NCBI GenBank assembly: GCA_015689775.1
Contig: WVSR01000004.1
Span: forward strand, 62,001 to 126,000
Length of the DNA: 64,000 bases
Origin: Rhodobacterales bacterium LSUCC0387
Lineage (GTDB): Bacteria > Pseudomonadota > Alphaproteobacteria > Rhodobacterales > Rhodobacteraceae
Direction of reading: 5' to 3'
The translations under genes were made by a program, and so were the position numbers. Below the pieces are notes generated by a model, which was given only the letters and a program-made list of their open reading frames with translations, made no database searches and was not told where the DNA came from. This document shows positions 50,050 through 60,643 of the stretch, in pieces. Numbering within the stretch: the stretch's first letter is position 1; each line of letters opens with the position of its first letter.

Positions 50050-51330
50050 TCACGCAGCAGGGGGAAGCGTTCCCTGCGCGTCATCGCCATCATCGGAGGC
50101 CGCATCCGCGAAAACCTCTTGCGCCAAGCCCACCACAACGGGCGAGGCTGAGGGCAAAACAGGCGCATAGCTGCCTGTATCTTCCACTGTGGGTGCAGGG
50201 CGCACCGTCATACGATAGGCCGCATAAAGCGCCAAAACCGTGACCAAGCCGCCGATGAAATAGAAATACCCCAAGGGGCCAATGGCCTGCATCATGCCGC
50301 CCACGACAATTGGGCCGAAAATCGCCCCGACCCCGTTCACAAACAACAGACGCCCCCCTGCGGCGGGCATTTGTTCAACCTCAAGAAAGTCGTTCACATA
50401 GGCAATCAACAACGCATAAAGCGGGTTGGCCATGCCGCCTATGAAGAAGGCCGAAATCACCAAGATCGAAAAGATGCCAGAACTGAGCGCACCCAACAGG
50501 CCCGCTGCGCCACAAATGGCCGCCAAGATCATGATCAACAGACGGCGATCCATCCGATCAGAAATCCATCCAATCGGGAATTGCAGAACCAAGCCGCCTA
50601 CATAAAAGGCCGATACAAAAATGGACAATTGCGCAATTGTTAGCCCTGCCTGCGTGGCGAAAACGGCCGCCATGCCGAACATGGCCGAATAGACACCGCC
50701 CATAAGGAATGTGCCAATCACACCCAGTGGCGAGATTTTCAAGACCTCCATCAGGCTCATCGGCTTGGCGGTTTCAAATGCCGGCGTTGGGGTGACCGAC
50801 AGCAAAATCGGCGCGAAACTTAGCGAAACCAGAACCGACAGCACCACAAAGAGGAAATAGTCGGACGGATCCCCAAGGTTCAGCAGCATTTGCGCGGCAA
50901 CAATACCGACCATCTGCACCACCAGATAGACTGATAGGGTCTGACCACGGGTTTCATTGGTTGCGGCATTGTTCAGCCATGATTCTGCCGTGACATAGAC
51001 GGCTGCAAAACAGGCCCCAATAATCAGGCGCAACACTGTCCATGCAATGGGATCTGTCAGCACAGGATAGAGGATCAGCACCGCCGATATGACCGAGCCT
51101 AGCGCAGCAAAGGTGCGGATATGTCCCACGCGGCGGATCATTTCTGACCCCATACGCGAGCCGATCAGGAACCCCGCAAAATAGGCAGACATCACCACGG
51201 ACATCTCAAAGGTTGAAAAACCCTCAATTTCGCCGCGCACACCCAAAAGCGTGCCCTGAAGGCCATTCCCGACCATCAGAAGCATGATACCCAAAAGCAA
51301 GGCCCATGAATTTCGCAACACCAATAACAT
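50050..51330 (-). CDS. MFS transporter (YcaD-like)
   Basis: 426 residues with about 12 membrane helices. The loop between helices 2 and 3 carries GFLIGSRMGSEMIRRVGHIR and the second half repeats GWISDRMDRRLLIM, both MFS signatures. The C-terminal 40 residues are soluble and acidic. The substrate is unknown. It is probably in an operon with DUF924, 45 nt downstream. Confidence 0.88.
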   Translation of the reverse strand: MLLVLRNSWALLLGIMLLMVGNGLQGTLLGVRGEIEGFSTFEMSVVMSAYFAGFLIGSRMGSEMIRRVGHIRTFAALGSVISAVLILYPVLTDPIAWTVLRLIIGACFAAVYVTAESWLNNAATNETRGQTLSVYLVVQMVGIVAAQMLLNLGDPSDYFLFVVLSVLVSLSFAPILLSVTPTPAFETAKPMSLMEVLKISPLGVIGTFLMGGVYSAMFGMAAVFATQAGLTIAQLSIFVSAFYVGGLVLQFPIGWISDRMDRRLLIMILAAICGAAGLLGALSSGIFSILVISAFFIGGMANPLYALLIAYVNDFLEVEQMPAAGGRLLFVNGVGAIFGPIVVGGMMQAIGPLGYFYFIGGLVTVLALYAAYRMTVRPAPTVEDTGSYAPVLPSASPVVVGLAQEVFADAASDDGDDAQGTLPPAA

Positions 51331-51386
51331 GCGGGATCCTTACGCTGCACGGCACCAAACTAATGCCGCGTTCACGCCCTATCCTG

Positions 51387-52442
51387 TCACGTCTGCGACC
51401 CGATTAATAGCGAAGCATCCCCGTAGGAGAAAAAACGATAGTTCTGCGTGATTGCATGGTCATAGATCGTCCGAATTTGATCTGCCCCCATCAGGGCCGA
51501 CACCAGCATCATCAGGGTCGATTTCGGCAAGTGGAAATTGGTCATCAACCCATCGGTGATTTTAAAGCGATACCCGGGGTAGATGAAAATATCGGTATCC
51601 CCCTCAAAGGGGCGCATCTCGCCAGTTTCGCTTACAGCAGTTTCAATCAAACGCAATGCTGTTGTGCCCACGGGGATAATCCGCCCGCCTGCGGCGCGGG
51701 TGGCGTTGATTTCATCCACCGCGCTTTGCGAAACCTCGCCCCATTCGGCATGCATTTTATGGGTGGTGACATCTTCCACCGTCACGGGCAGAAACGTGCC
51801 TGCACCAACGTGCAAGGTGACAAAGCTGAACGTCACCCCATGGGCGCGCAAATCTGCCATCAGCCCCTCGTCAAAATGCAGGCTTGCGGTTGGGGCGGCC
51901 ACCGCCCCTTGGCGCTTGGCCCAAATGGTTTGGTAATCTTCCCGATCTTGGGCATCGGAGGGGCGCTTGGCCTCAATATAGGGCGGCAGGGGCATCGCGC
52001 CTGCTGCGTTCAACGCCGCATCAAAATCATCCCCCGCAATGTTGAAGCGCAGGCGCAGCCCCCCTTCAAGGCTTGCCACCTCGGCGTGAAAATCGGGGGT
52101 GAACTCCACCACCTCGCCCAAGGCCAGTTTCCGCATCGGTTTGGCAAGGGCCGACCATGTGCCATCGGCCTGTGGCTCGAGAAGGGTCACCTCAATCTTT
52201 GCGCTCACGCGGCCTTGCGCGCTGTCACGCCACCTCTGGCCGCGCAGGCGGGCAGGAATAACGCGGGTGTCGTTCAGGATCAACAGATCCCCCTTGCGCA
52301 AGAATTGCGGCAGATCGCGCACAATGGCATCGGTGATCTGCCCGCCTTGCGCATATAACAGCCGCGCCGAAGAGCGCGGCTTTGCCGGACGGGTCGCAAT
52401 AAGGGTTTCGGGAAGGTGAAAATCGAAATCATCAAGACGCAT
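51387..52442 (-). CDS. queA: S-adenosylmethionine:tRNA ribosyltransferase-isomerase
   Basis: 351 residues from ATG 52442 ([19 protein letters not shown]). Family blocks: [47 protein letters not shown] and [19 protein letters not shown]. It makes epoxyqueuosine from preQ1 at position 34 after Tgt. It lies 43 nt downstream of the AsmA-like gene on the same strand. Confidence 0.97.
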   Translation of the reverse strand: MRLDDFDFHLPETLIATRPAKPRSSARLLYAQGGQITDAIVRDLPQFLRKGDLLILNDTRVIPARLRGQRWRDSAQGRVSAKIEVTLLEPQADGTWSALAKPMRKLALGEVVEFTPDFHAEVASLEGGLRLRFNIAGDDFDAALNAAGAMPLPPYIEAKRPSDAQDREDYQTIWAKRQGAVAAPTASLHFDEGLMADLRAHGVTFSFVTLHVGAGTFLPVTVEDVTTHKMHAEWGEVSQSAVDEINATRAAGGRIIPVGTTALRLIETAVSETGEMRPFEGDTDIFIYPGYRFKITDGLMTNFHLPKSTLMMLVSALMGADQIRTIYDHAITQNYRFFSYGDASLLIGSQT

Positions 52443-52485
52443 CGTAAACCTGACAGAAACGGGCCATCGCAAAGAAATGGGCGGA

Positions 52486-55400
52486 TTATTGGGAATTTGT
52501 GTCAAGCTGCGGGCGCATCAAGTCGCGCAGAATGCCTGGCACAAGAATGGAGAGCGGATTGACCCGCACCTGCGGCGTATCGGGCGGGCCGTTCAGAGTA
52601 AAATTAAATCCAAACAACCCCTCATCGCGCCGTGCAAACAGCCGCCCGACAACACCGTTGAGCGCATAAATCGGCGTCAGCACACCGCGAAAATCCAAAT
52701 TCCGCGCAGATGTGTTATAGACCCCATCCATGCTGATCCCCAAAGACGGGCCAATGGCGGTGCCTTGATGCACAGTGATCTTTGACGGATCAAGCGTGAA
52801 GCGCGCATTTACCTTGCCCATATTGATCCCGTCCCGCGACAATTGTTCAATCAATCCAATCACGGAGACGGCGTTGAGCAATTCGGCCATAACGGGCGCA
52901 TCGCGCAGTCTGGGATTGGTGATTTGCAACTGGCCCTCATAGCTGCGCGCGCCAGTCGCGCCCTGCAATTGAAGGGTCAGCGCGCCACCATAAAGGTTGC
53001 GCATGATGCCCGCGCTGCGCATGGCGGCCCCGCCATCATCAGCCTGAAGTCGAATATCAATGCCCCCGCCCTCAAGCGGGGCAATCGCGCCCTCTAGCGG
53101 AACGGCGCCGTTAAGATTGCCGCGAAACGCCCCCGCCAACCCGCCACCGCCAGAACTGAGATCCGCGCGCAGATCGCTGAGGGCAATCGTGGCGCCAATG
53201 CGCAGCTCGTCCAAATTGACCGACAGGGGGGCGCGTGCCGTTTGCGCCTGTGCGCCGCCCTGCGGCAGGCCCCGCAAATCCAACCGCCCCGAAGCAATCG
53301 CAAGTGCAGGTGCCAAACCCTCCCCACGCGGCGTCAGCGTGCCTGTCACATCTAGCCAGTCATCAATGGTAAAGCCTTCTATGCGCAACTGCTCAAGACG
53401 GCCCTCGGGGCCGAGGTCCCCCGAACCCTGTGCAGATAGGCCCGCCCCTGATAGGCGGAATGCGCGCAGGCTTGGGGCAGGCCCAAGGATCAGGGTGAAG
53501 TCTAAATCCCCCGCTGCCTCTGCGGGTTTCGTCCACCCCAGCGCGGTAAGGGACAGCGCAACGCCCTCAAGCGGTGATGTGAGACGCAATTCTGGGGCTG
53601 CACCGCGCCCCACAAGATCAAGCCGCAGATCCAGTGCTGCATCGCCCTGCACCATGCCATCAGGCAAAATGACACCAAAGGCCGCAAGGCTTTCAGAGGT
53701 CAAACGCGCCTGCCCTTCGACATAAGATTGCGGGGCATCACGGTTTAGATCAGGCCGAACCCAACGGCCCGTGAGGGGCTGACCTGACATTGTGGCAGCG
53801 CCAAAAATCATCACGCCTGCCTCAGAGCTAATCGCCAAATCAAGCGCCTCTGCACGCAGATCGCGATTGGGAACCAATGTGTCTGAGCGCACATCTGTCA
53901 GACGGCCCGTGATATCGAGTCTCATCTCATCAATGGGTTGGCGTTGCACCAAATTCAGACCGATCTGACCCGACAACTCTGCTTGCCCTGTGGCCAATGT
54001 GGCAGGGTCAAGACGCCCATCTTCGGGGAATAGGTTCAAGGGCGGCCCTGCAAATAGGCTCAAAAGATTGGGAATTGCCCCAGACAAATCCAAGTCAAGG
54101 GTGGCGGCAGGGCCACGCATCGCCACATTGGGCACAGTGAGCCTGCCTTGATGCATCACGATATCTTGGCCAGTGGGCGCGCGCATCAAACCATCTTGCG
54201 CCACAATAGTCAGCAGCGGCCCCTCTAGGCGCAGTTGGCCCTGTAGATCCCGCAAAGGCGGCATATCGCGAATGGGGCTAAGGGCAAGCGCGCTAAAATC
54301 AAACCCCAAGGCCGCCTGCGCACGGGCATCTTGTGGGGCCTTGCGTAGGGTCAGCATAAGGTTCTGCGCCTGCCCTTCGTGCAGATTACGATCAATCCAG
54401 TCACGCGTTTTAGAGACAAACTCATTCGGCCAATAAATCAGGGCATCGCGCAGCACCATTTGCGCAATATTCCCATCAATCGCCAGTTCCGTGCCATCAG
54501 CCCGCGCCACCCCATAGCCTGAGAGGGTCAGCTCAAACGCATCTGTGCGGATCAAAACACGATCAAGATCGAGGCGCGGCTCCTCCCCCAAACTGATCCG
54601 AAACTCAGACCGCCCCTGCGAGAACAGCAAGGGCGCCTCGAACATCGTATTGGGGTTCACCAATAAATCATTAAGATCAAGCGTTGCGTCAATTTGCGTG
54701 CCGTCGGGCGAAATCAGCGCATCACCCGTTGCGGTAAAATCTAGGTCGCGTGCATCAACCAACAGCTCATCCAGCGCCGCGCGCCCTGTGGCGGCCTCAT
54801 ACCGAAATCGCGCTGAGATCTCGCTAAAGCTTAGGGGGCGCTCTGCGCCCTCAAGGGCCAATTCCCCCGCCCCTAAATCAAGGCGGGCTTCAAGATCACC
54901 AACGCCTTCGGCATCGCGCAATTTGGTGCTGAGACTGCCCGACAAAGGCGCAGAGATCAGATCAAGCCAACGCAAGGCAGGCGATGCAACAGAAAGGTTA
55001 TTTGCAGGCATCCCCTGAAATTGCAGGCGCAATTCGGTCTCACGCGCGGCATCGGTGCGGGTCGCCACAAAGGAAAGACGCCCCGCCTGATCCGCCGTCT
55101 CCTCCGCGTGGGCCTCAAGACCTGCGGTAACCGCCAAAACCAAATCTTGTCCCTGACGGGCCAGACGCATTTGCCCGTTTTCAATTGATAAGGCCCGTCC
55201 TGTGGCGGTATCGCGCAGAGAAATCGTGATCTCGCGGCCAATGGCCTCTTGAAAATTGGCAAAACGCGGATCGGCAAACATTCTGTCAAAGGCGGCCATG
55301 GTTTGAGCCAAATCGGCGCGCGCGGCGTCTTGATTGGTTGTGAAAGCCAAATCAATACCGCCTGTTGCGTCCCGTTCGAGCAAGAGACTGGCACCGCGCA

Positions 55401-55794
55401 TTTCGGCACGGATGGGGGATATTTGCCCCATCAGCAAGGCGCCTGCATCGAAGGCAAAGCCAAGCTGGGGAAAAGCCGCGCGCAGGCCAGTTTCATCGCG
55501 CACAGTGACATCGGTAATCACCAACACGGCTTGGCGCCCCGTCTCATCAAGAGCAATGGACATATCTGCAATGCTTAACTCATCGCGCACCATGCCCGCC
55601 TGCATTTGGGCGATAATGCGCGCCTGCCATGAGGCAGGCAGCGAAACGGGGCCTTGAGACAGCCGCAGGTAAAACCCACCAAGTGACGCAGAAATAGCCA
55701 CAAACATTCCCAAAACCACAGCCAAGACCCACCGCCCTCTGTGCAATTTGGCAGGCTGTGGATTAGGTGTCGGATCGGGGTTTTCTTTGAACAT
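52486..55794 (-). CDS. Large AsmA/YhdP-like envelope protein (DUF3971 and AsmA C-terminal region)
   Basis: 1102 residues from ATG 55794 (a GTG one codon earlier is possible). A short Pro-rich cytoplasmic head is followed by one membrane helix ([21 protein letters not shown], residues about 28-48), then a very long periplasmic beta-rich part with repeated short LDLDL and LDLRL strands. The C-terminal [13 protein letters not shown] and [29 protein letters not shown]-like segments (here in shorter pieces) resemble the AsmA-like domain. Such proteins are proposed lipid-transfer bridges between the membranes. Complete. Confidence 0.85.
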   Translation of the reverse strand: MFKENPDPTPNPQPAKLHRGRWVLAVVLGMFVAISASLGGFYLRLSQGPVSLPASWQARIIAQMQAGMVRDELSIADMSIALDETGRQAVLVITDVTVRDETGLRAAFPQLGFAFDAGALLMGQISPIRAEMRGASLLLERDATGGIDLAFTTNQDAARADLAQTMAAFDRMFADPRFANFQEAIGREITISLRDTATGRALSIENGQMRLARQGQDLVLAVTAGLEAHAEETADQAGRLSFVATRTDAARETELRLQFQGMPANNLSVASPALRWLDLISAPLSGSLSTKLRDAEGVGDLEARLDLGAGELALEGAERPLSFSEISARFRYEAATGRAALDELLVDARDLDFTATGDALISPDGTQIDATLDLNDLLVNPNTMFEAPLLFSQGRSEFRISLGEEPRLDLDRVLIRTDAFELTLSGYGVARADGTELAIDGNIAQMVLRDALIYWPNEFVSKTRDWIDRNLHEGQAQNLMLTLRKAPQDARAQAALGFDFSALALSPIRDMPPLRDLQGQLRLEGPLLTIVAQDGLMRAPTGQDIVMHQGRLTVPNVAMRGPAATLDLDLSGAIPNLLSLFAGPPLNLFPEDGRLDPATLATGQAELSGQIGLNLVQRQPIDEMRLDITGRLTDVRSDTLVPNRDLRAEALDLAISSEAGVMIFGAATMSGQPLTGRWVRPDLNRDAPQSYVEGQARLTSESLAAFGVILPDGMVQGDAALDLRLDLVGRGAAPELRLTSPLEGVALSLTALGWTKPAEAAGDLDFTLILGPAPSLRAFRLSGAGLSAQGSGDLGPEGRLEQLRIEGFTIDDWLDVTGTLTPRGEGLAPALAIASGRLDLRGLPQGGAQAQTARAPLSVNLDELRIGATIALSDLRADLSSGGGGLAGAFRGNLNGAVPLEGAIAPLEGGGIDIRLQADDGGAAMRSAGIMRNLYGGALTLQLQGATGARSYEGQLQITNPRLRDAPVMAELLNAVSVIGLIEQLSRDGINMGKVNARFTLDPSKITVHQGTAIGPSLGISMDGVYNTSARNLDFRGVLTPIYALNGVVGRLFARRDEGLFGFNFTLNGPPDTPQVRVNPLSILVPGILRDLMRPQLDTNSQ

Positions 55795-55999
55795 CACGGG
55801 AAGCGGTCAATCTATAATCTGTCTGGTAACGGGTCTGGTCAGCGGTTGGCGAGCGGATCGGGCGCGGAACGTAGAGAGGGGCGATTTCGGATGCCGCTCT
55901 TTATCTTTGCTGCAAATCCACTAGCTTGCAATAACACATAACAAAACCCTGCAACTGGCCCCGCCCAAAAAATTGAATTAAGGATAAAGGATAAAGCCC

Positions 56000-56464
56000 A
56001 TGCTTGAGATCGGCAGCCCCGCCCCGGATTTTACCCTCCCCCGCGATGGCGGTGGCGATGTGACGATATCGGCTCAAAAGCCCAAAAAAGTGGTTCTCTA
56101 TTTCTATCCCAAAGATGACACATCAGGCTGCACCAAAGAGGCGCAAGGGTTTACTGATGCGGCAAACGCCTTTGCTGCGGCAGGCGCTGTGGTGATTGGT
56201 GTCTCCAAAGATAGCGTGGCCAAGCACGATAAATTCATCACCAAATATGATCTTGGGGTGATCCTTGCCTCGGATGAAAACAGCGATGTCTGCGAACGCT
56301 ATGGCGCGTGGGTGGAAAAATCTATGTATGGGAAAAAATATATGGGTATCGAGCGCTGCACCTATCTAATTGACGGCGAGGGGAAAATTTTCCAGATTTG
56401 GCGCAAGGTTAAGGTACCAGGCCATGTTGACGCAGTGCTAGACGCCTTGAAATCATTGGAATAA
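56000..56464 (+). CDS. bcp: Thioredoxin-dependent peroxiredoxin (Bcp/PrxQ type)
   Basis: 154 residues. The peroxidatic Cys is in YPKDDTSGCTKEAQGF; the usual second Cys five residues on is absent, so it may be a 1-Cys form or use a distant Cys (SDVCERYG). The ribosome region contains a tandem AAGGATA. It removes organic and hydrogen peroxides. DUF455 follows after 11 nt. Confidence 0.93.
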   Translation: MLEIGSPAPDFTLPRDGGGDVTISAQKPKKVVLYFYPKDDTSGCTKEAQGFTDAANAFAAAGAVVIGVSKDSVAKHDKFITKYDLGVILASDENSDVCERYGAWVEKSMYGKKYMGIERCTYLIDGEGKIFQIWRKVKVPGHVDAVLDALKSLE

Positions 56465-56475
56465 TTCACCGCCCC

Positions 56476-57312
56476 ATGAGTGACTTACCCATACCCGAGA
56501 CGTTGGCCGAAATGGCGGTGGCGGTTTTGACCACCGCCAATGCTAAGGAGAAATGCGCGCTTTCGCGCGCTTGTGCTAAAAAATGGTTCGCGGCGCGGGC
56601 AGCAGGCACGCCCTTCCCCATTGGCCGTGCCACACCGCCCGATCAACCCGCACGCCCTGCGCAACCCGCATTGCTTGATCCGCGCGAGGTCCCAAAGCGT
56701 AAACCTGGCACGCCCGAGGGGCGAATCGCGATTTTGCACGCAGTGGCGCATATCGAACTCAATGCGGTGGATTTGCATTGGGACATCATCCCCCGCTTTG
56801 CTGACACACCCATGCCCATAGGATTCTACGATGATTGGGTCAAATCGGCGGATGAAGAATCCAAGCATTTCAACCTTCTGTCAGATTGCCTTGATCAAAT
56901 GGGTAGTCATTATGGCGCGCTTGCCGCTCATGCGGGAATGTGGCGCGCCGCCGAAGATACGGCCAGAGATTTCATGGGCCGCTTGGCCGTTGTGCCAATG
57001 GTGCTTGAGGCGCGCGGTCTTGATGTCACGCCCTCGATGATCGAGATTTTCAAACGCCCACAAAATGACCCTGCCGCCACTTCAGCGGTGGATGCGCTGA
57101 ACGTGATCTATACCGAAGAGGTGCACCACGTAGCCTATGGCAGCAAATGGTTTCATTTCTTGTGCGGCCGCGAAAATCTTGATCCTAGGGACGCGTTTCA
57201 CAATCTGGTACAACGCTATTTCCACGGCGCATTGAAGCCACCCTTTAATGAAGAAAAGCGCGCCAAAGCGGGTCTTCCCCCAGATTTTTACTGGCCTCTC
57301 TCTGAACGCTAG
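56476..57312 (+). CDS. Ferritin-like DUF455 domain protein
   Basis: 278 residues. The helical core has the di-iron-type ligands of ferritin-like proteins in AVAHIELNAVDLHWDI, SADEESKHFNLL and YTEEVHHVAYGSKWF. The family also has MiaE-like relatives, but its substrate is unknown. Its position 11 nt after bcp suggests a role in oxidative stress. Confidence 0.88.
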   Translation: MSDLPIPETLAEMAVAVLTTANAKEKCALSRACAKKWFAARAAGTPFPIGRATPPDQPARPAQPALLDPREVPKRKPGTPEGRIAILHAVAHIELNAVDLHWDIIPRFADTPMPIGFYDDWVKSADEESKHFNLLSDCLDQMGSHYGALAAHAGMWRAAEDTARDFMGRLAVVPMVLEARGLDVTPSMIEIFKRPQNDPAATSAVDALNVIYTEEVHHVAYGSKWFHFLCGRENLDPRDAFHNLVQRYFHGALKPPFNEEKRAKAGLPPDFYWPLSER

Positions 57313-57511
57313 GCCATTTATCGGCGAAATCTCGCCCAAATTGCGGGGGTGGCCTCAATTTCCCGTCTAGATGGCGCAAAAAATATTGAGCCGCCCCGCC
57401 CAATGTCCTATCCAATCCTTACGTCCCCCAATTGATCTGGGGATGTTGTGATGGGGTGGTGATGAGAGGCGCAAAGCGAAGCGCCCGAACGACATAACAG
57501 GGGACTTGGCA

Positions 57512-58852
57512 TTGAAATCGCGATTGATTGAGCGCGCAAACCACGCATTGGATCGGCATTTGCCTGAAAAACGGCTGTTTCTGAAATCCGACACAAGCAC
57601 GCGCTTTGTGCGCCTCAGGCCGCTGACGCAGGCCGCAATCATTGCCACGACAGGGCTTCTGGTCACATGGACGGCGATTGTTTCAGCGGTGTTTTTCATC
57701 GATGCCATCAATGCAGGCTCTAATCGCGATCAGGTCGCGCGCGCCTCGCAAGCCTATCAAGACCGCCTCAACGCAATGTCCAGCGAGCGCGACCGGCGCA
57801 GCCTTGAGGCACAAGCAGCCCATGAGCGATTTGGCGTTGCGATGGCCCAAGTCTCTGCCATGCAGTCGCAGCTTCTGGCATCAGAAGAACGCCGCCGCGA
57901 ATTGGAAACCGCGGTCAACGTAATCCAAAGCACCTTGCGGCGCACCATCAGTGAACGCGACGACGCGTTCGAAGAGGTGGCGCAATTGACCGCCGAGATG
58001 ACCGGTGAAAATGGCAGCCTGCAATCCGTAGCAAGTCGTCAACGGGATCTAGAACAGGTTTTGGCGCTCTTGACCGAGGCGCTGCAAGAAACAGCCGAGG
58101 GGCGCGATACAACGCATGATCTGTTCGCCGAGGCGCGCGCGCAGATCCAGGAACTGGAATTCCAAGCTGCCCTTTCCGCCGAGCGCAGTGAACGCATTTT
58201 TACTCAAATTGAAGACGCGGTCGCCATGTCTCTTGAGCCGCTTGATGCGATGTTCCGGGCGGCAGGCCTGCCCACCGACAGCATCCTAGAGACAGTGCGC
58301 CGTGGCTATTCGGGTCAAGGCGGGCCTTTGACACCTATTACGTTTTCCACTTCCAACGGAAAACCTGACGCCGTTTCTCTGCGTGCAAATGAGGTATTGG
58401 AAGATCTCGATGCGGTAAACCTCTATCGCATTGCTGCAGAAAGCCTGCCCTTTAGTTACCCAGTGGGCGGCGCCGCACGTCGCACCTCGGGCTATGGCTA
58501 TCGCAATGATCCGATCCAAGGCGGGCGGAGGATGCATGAGGGCCAAGATTTCGCAGGCCCCGTTGGAACCCCGATTACCGCCGCCGCAGATGGCACAGTG
58601 GTTTTCGCGGGCCGCCGCGGCGCCTATGGCAATATGATAGAAATTCGCCACGCTATGGGATATACTACACGCTATGCACATTTATCGCGTATTCGAGTGA
58701 CACGAGGCGAAAGAGTGTCGCGCGGCGAGAGAATTGGCGCTATGGGAAATACTGGACGATCGACTGGGTCCCATTTGCATTACGAAGTGCGCCAGAATGG
58801 CAACCCAACCAACCCGATGACTTTTATCACGGCAGGAAGAAATGTTTTCTAA
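57512..58852 (+). CDS. M23 (LytM) peptidase with coiled coil, partner of the bactofilin
   Basis: 446 residues from a TTG at 57512, chosen because an AGGGG box lies 8 nt ahead; a TTG two codons earlier is too close. Cytoplasmic head, membrane helix at about residues 40-65, a long coiled coil (residues about 75-240) and a C-terminal LytM domain with the zinc ligands in HEGQDFAGPVGTPI and SHLHYEVRQNG. It likely cuts peptidoglycan cross-links at a site placed by the bactofilin, whose gene overlaps its end by 11 nt. Confidence 0.93.
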   Translation: MKSRLIERANHALDRHLPEKRLFLKSDTSTRFVRLRPLTQAAIIATTGLLVTWTAIVSAVFFIDAINAGSNRDQVARASQAYQDRLNAMSSERDRRSLEAQAAHERFGVAMAQVSAMQSQLLASEERRRELETAVNVIQSTLRRTISERDDAFEEVAQLTAEMTGENGSLQSVASRQRDLEQVLALLTEALQETAEGRDTTHDLFAEARAQIQELEFQAALSAERSERIFTQIEDAVAMSLEPLDAMFRAAGLPTDSILETVRRGYSGQGGPLTPITFSTSNGKPDAVSLRANEVLEDLDAVNLYRIAAESLPFSYPVGGAARRTSGYGYRNDPIQGGRRMHEGQDFAGPVGTPITAAADGTVVFAGRRGAYGNMIEIRHAMGYTTRYAHLSRIRVTRGERVSRGERIGAMGNTGRSTGSHLHYEVRQNGNPTNPMTFITAGRNVF

Positions 58853-59369
58853 ATCAAAAATCAACGAACCTGGACCAAAAGAAACGACAACGCCAAGTGC
58901 GGCCCCTGCGGCGCCAGCGCCAAGCGCGCCTTCAGCACCAATGGCCACCAGCACATCTGCTGCCCCCGCTAAGCCAAAGCCGCCTGCGTCTTTGCTCAGC
59001 TCGGATTTGGTGATTACGGGCAATCTTAAAACCTCGGGTGATATTCAAATCGAAGGCACTGTCAAAGGGGATATTCGCGCGCATTCGCTGACCGTTGGCG
59101 AAAGCGCACGAATTGATGGCGAGGTTCTTGCAGATGATGTGGTCGTGAATGGCTATGTCAAGGGCCGCGTTCGTGGCTTGAAAGTGCGCCTGACCTCAAG
59201 CGCGCGCGTTGAGGGCGATATCATTCACAAGACCATCGCGATTGAATCTGGTGCGCATTTTGAAGGCACGGTTCAGCGCCAAGAAGACCCACTGTCCATC
59301 GGCGCAAAATCGGCCCCTGCCCCTGCAGCAAAACCTGCTTCAGCAACCGCAGGACCAGAAAACAAATAA
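58842..59369 (+). CDS. Bactofilin
   Basis: 175 residues: an Ala/Pro-rich N-terminal tail, then a bactofilin beta-helix core (residues about 55-145) with repeated GDIQIEGTVKGDIRAHSLTV, GEVLADDVVVNGYVKGRV and EGDIIHKTIAIESGAHFEG units, and a disordered Ala/Pro tail. It forms membrane-associated filaments that position cell-wall enzymes. It overlaps the M23 gene and is followed by a terminator. Confidence 0.95.
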   Translation: MFSKSKINEPGPKETTTPSAAPAAPAPSAPSAPMATSTSAAPAKPKPPASLLSSDLVITGNLKTSGDIQIEGTVKGDIRAHSLTVGESARIDGEVLADDVVVNGYVKGRVRGLKVRLTSSARVEGDIIHKTIAIESGAHFEGTVQRQEDPLSIGAKSAPAPAAKPASATAGPENK

Positions 59370-59396
59370 ACGCAAACACGATTTATCAAAATTACG

Positions 59397-59428
59397 CCCC
59401 CGCCCGCATCCTCGCGCGGGGGTTTTCA
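59397..59428 (+). terminator. Rho-independent terminator after the bactofilin gene
   Basis: CCCCCGC (59397-59403) pairs with GCGGGGG (59416-59422) around a 12-nt loop, followed by TTTTCATTT. It lies 27 nt past the stop. Confidence 0.85.
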
Positions 59429-59515
59429 TTTGTGATTATATCGCCTCATGCACAAAGGCGCGACGATATATATGCCATGATGCATAGCCCAAAACGGGCA
59501 ACATCAAAAACGACC

Positions 59516-59656
59516 TCAACATCGCAGGTAGCATCGCCAAAAGGTCAGGCTTGCGATCAGCGCGCCGCAAAGGGGAATTTGGAAGGCCCGCCATATCTCC
59601 AACACGTCAGCAGCAGCAATTCCCGCAACGATCCAAATTATAAAAACAATGAACAT
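59516..59656 (-). CDS. Possible 46-residue membrane peptide
   Basis: Starts [22 protein letters not shown] and has a second hydrophobic stretch ([13 protein letters not shown]), so two short spans are possible. It occupies the 350-nt gap between the bactofilin terminator and the transaldolase gene, where I see no other gene. The upstream sequence has no clear ribosome site. It could be a relic of a longer gene. Family not recognised. Confidence 0.3.
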   Translation of the reverse strand: MFIVFIIWIVAGIAAADVLEIWRAFQIPLCGALIASLTFWRCYLRC

Positions 59657-59783
59657 GGTTGAACAAGATAACCTACGGATTCAGATTTGCAGATTTTGTC
59701 GAACAGGGTTATCCAAGCTTCAAACAACTCATGCGCATCAGGCCATATTTGCCTGCACAAAATATCATCAAGGAGAACGACCC

Positions 59784-60437
59784 ATGAAATTCTTTGTCGA
59801 TACCGCCGTGGTCGATGAAATCCGTGAATTGTACGACTATGGTTTGCTGGACGGGGTCACCACGAACCCCTCACTGATCGCGAAATCCGGCCGCGATTTT
59901 AAAGAAGTCATCGCCGAAATTTGCACACTAGTCGATGGTCCTGTTTCGGCCGAAGTCGCAGCGACCGATTTTGCAGGCATGGTGGCCGAAGGCGAACATC
60001 TGGCGAAAATCGCCGCTAATGTCGTCATCAAACTGCCATTGACCTTAGATGGCCTGAAGGCCTGCCGCCATTTCACCAATAAGGGCATTAAGACCAACGT
60101 AACCTTGTGTTTCTCGGCCAATCAGGCGCTTTTGGCGGCGAAAGCAGGTGCATCCTATATCAGCCCCTTTATCGGGCGTTTGGATGACCTAAACCTTGAT
60201 GGAATGGAATTGATAGCAGAAATCCGTGAGATTTATGACAATTATGGCTTTGAGACTGAAATTTTGGCGGCATCAATTCGCACCGCAAACCACGTGAAGG
60301 ATGCGGCTATGGTCGGTGCAGATGTGGCGACCATTCCACCCGCGGTGATCAAGGGGCTGGCCAGGCACGTCTTGACCGATAAAGGCCTTGAGCAATTCAC
60401 CAAAGATTGGGCGGCAACAGGCCAGACAATTCTGTAA
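59784..60437 (+). CDS. tal: Transaldolase, small (TalC/FSA-like) type
   Basis: 217 residues from ATG 59784 with an AAGGAG box. Schiff-base Lys in [13 protein letters not shown], and [13 protein letters not shown] near the N-terminus. Two residues separate transaldolases from fructose-6-phosphate aldolases in this fold: a Glu in [10 protein letters not shown] (Gln in FSA) and a Phe in [10 protein letters not shown] (Tyr in FSA). Both are of the transaldolase kind here, so a pentose-phosphate role is favoured. Confidence 0.92.
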   Translation: MKFFVDTAVVDEIRELYDYGLLDGVTTNPSLIAKSGRDFKEVIAEICTLVDGPVSAEVAATDFAGMVAEGEHLAKIAANVVIKLPLTLDGLKACRHFTNKGIKTNVTLCFSANQALLAAKAGASYISPFIGRLDDLNLDGMELIAEIREIYDNYGFETEILAASIRTANHVKDAAMVGADVATIPPAVIKGLARHVLTDKGLEQFTKDWAATGQTIL

Positions 60438-60458
60438 GGCTGGTTCGTAGAAATTTCA

Positions 60459-60492
60459 AAAAGCGGCGGCGCCATAGGCCCGCTGCTTTTAT
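60459..60492. terminator. Terminator after the transaldolase gene
   Basis: AAAAGC (60459-60464) pairs with GCTTTT (60485-60490), extended inward by a GGCGG/CCGCT-type helix, and a T tract lies at its end on either strand. It lies 22 nt past the stop and also closes the ribH side. Confidence 0.75.
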
Positions 60493-60638
60493 CCCGGCCG
60501 TAGGCCAGAGCCGCCTGTGGTCACCATCACGGGCGCGCCCAAAGTCATAATCTGCGGCGCAAGCCCCGGCCCAACCTTGCCGCGACCAAACTGAATTTGA
60601 CCTACGGTGATAAACTCAAAGCTCAGGGTCTGCGCCAT
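60489..60638 (-). pseudogene. Remnant of an iron-dependent alcohol dehydrogenase gene
   Basis: A 49-codon frame starting MAQTLSFEFITVGQIQFGRG and containing VMVTTGGSGLRPG matches the first 50 residues of iron-containing alcohol dehydrogenases (Rossmann start with FGRGK and V.TGGS). The remaining 300 or so residues, including the iron-binding His residues, are absent. It starts 5 nt after the ribH stop. A leftover of a deletion that removed most of the gene is the simplest reading. Confidence 0.65.
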
Positions 60639-60643
60639 CAGGA

